A DNA stretch of 15,394 bases. It comes from Armatimonadota bacterium. GTDB lineage: Bacteria; Sysuimicrobiota; Sysuimicrobiia; Sysuimicrobiales; JACQTN01. The notes under the pieces are model-generated. The model was not told the DNA's origin, searched no databases, and saw only the letters and a program-made list of their open reading frames with translations. Each line of letters starts with the position of its first letter. Within the stretch, counting starts at the first letter, position 1. The DNA is taken from NCBI GenBank assembly GCA_016210785.1, contig JACQTN010000305.1, positions 1 through 15,394 of the forward strand. The letters run 5' to 3'. This document shows positions 15,106 through 15,394 of the stretch, piece after piece. Made by a program: the position numbers and the translations under genes.

Positions 15106-15300
15106 GGCGATGTCTCCTCCGGGCGCAGAGTGACGTGAAGCGCAGATCCATCCATGATACACCACTCCACCCGGCGGGCTCCTGCCGCGCCGGGCCCCGC
15201 GGGCGGGGCGGTGCGCCGCCGGAGTCCGGGCAGGACACCGCCGCGCGCGAGGCGAATTTTCCAAGGAATTACCCGATTGGTCAGAAGTGGGGGTGACCGT
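15106..15300. other. Divergent intergenic region between the alpha/beta hydrolase and the right-edge gene
   Basis: 195 bp without a gene. It contains the hydrolase ribosome-binding site (minus strand, 15113-15120). It also has a locally AT-rich patch at 15254-15271, unusual for this window, with the small dyad TTCC-AA-GGAA at 15259-15268. A TATCAT hexamer on the minus strand, about 45 bp upstream of the hydrolase start, could be a -10 element, but no matching -35 was seen. GGGGGTGA just before 15301 is the ribosome-binding site of the right-edge gene. Confidence 0.5.
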
Positions 15301-15394
15301 ATGTTCAGCCGCCGCCTCGTGGTCGGGTTCCTCGCCGCCGGGCTGCTCTTCGGCGCGGTGGGGCGTGCGACGACCGCAGCGCCCGCCCAGACAC
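15301..15394 (+). CDS. Secreted protein, N-terminal fragment (runs off the right edge); possibly a third solute-binding protein
   Basis: Only 31 complete residues are present. The ATG follows GGGGGTGA by 4 nt. The translation is a signal peptide: MFSRR n-region, a hydrophobic core from about V7 to V20 (LVVGFLAAGLLFGAV), then an Ala/Thr-rich c-region with possible cleavage around T-A-A or A-P-A. There is no lipobox cysteine. The leader resembles those of the two binding proteins at 551 and 9987, so a third ABC binding protein is a reasonable guess. Nothing of the mature protein is visible and any exported protein would fit. Confidence 0.72.
   Translation, partial: MFSRRLVVGFLAAGLLFGAVGRATTAAPAQT

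Noticed and set aside
15106..15264. Longer start for the alpha/beta hydrolase at 15264
   Set aside because: The added 53 residues are Arg/Pro/Gly-rich. The ATG at 15105 has a good ribosome-binding site and fits the family N-terminus.

Overview
The window is a very GC-rich (estimated by eye at just under 70%), gene-dense bacterial segment with GTG and TTG starts beside ATG and mostly strong Shine-Dalgarno sites. It carries no rRNA, tRNA or other phylogenetic marker, so the organism cannot be named. The style (extracellular solute-binding proteins with signal-peptidase-I type leaders and no lipobox cysteine, interleaved with amidases, hydantoinases and peptidases) suggests an environmental, possibly uncultured, high-GC diderm-like lineage. 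No integrase, transposase, CRISPR array or phage gene was seen.

Layout. At the left edge, on the minus strand, is the N-terminus of an M20 metallopeptidase (1-251). A 299-bp divergent intergenic region separates it from a long plus-strand series: ABC solute-binding protein 1 (551-2077), a gamma-glutamyltransferase-like Ntn hydrolase (2140-3951), HyuA (3999-6017) and HyuB (6014-7645, ATGA overlap), an M20 peptidase (7656-8912), an asparaginase-like protein (8926-9945) and solute-binding protein 2 (9987-11531). After a strong 10-bp-arm hairpin and a repeat-like spacer come an argininosuccinate-lyase-family C-N lyase (11699-13234) and an LLM-class flavin/F420 oxidoreductase (13245-14225). A convergent alpha/beta hydrolase resembling proline iminopeptidase follows on the minus strand (14275-15105). 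It is divergent from a truncated secreted protein at the right edge (15301-15394), perhaps a third binding protein.

How the genes fit together. The spacing (10-62 bp, one overlap) suggests that 551-11531 is one transcription unit, with 11699-14225 downstream or separately controlled. The content is an uptake-and-dismantle kit for nitrogenous compounds: capture of peptide-like solutes, then hydrolysis of amide, gamma-glutamyl-like, cyclic amide (5-oxoproline or hydantoin type) and N-acyl bonds, then C-N bond cleavage and an oxidoreductase step. No ABC permease or ATPase gene lies in the window.

The most interesting signal is that three hydrolases keep their family's core catalytic features but have lost residues used by the textbook enzymes. 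The asparaginase-like protein has Val where the Asp and Lys of the Thr-Lys-Asp triad belong. The GGT-like protein lacks the residues that hold the gamma-glutamyl group. The M20 protein lacks the C-terminal metal-binding His. Together they suggest a catabolic route for a substrate that is not a standard amino acid amide or gamma-glutamyl peptide. This is inference from motif reading and hand alignment.
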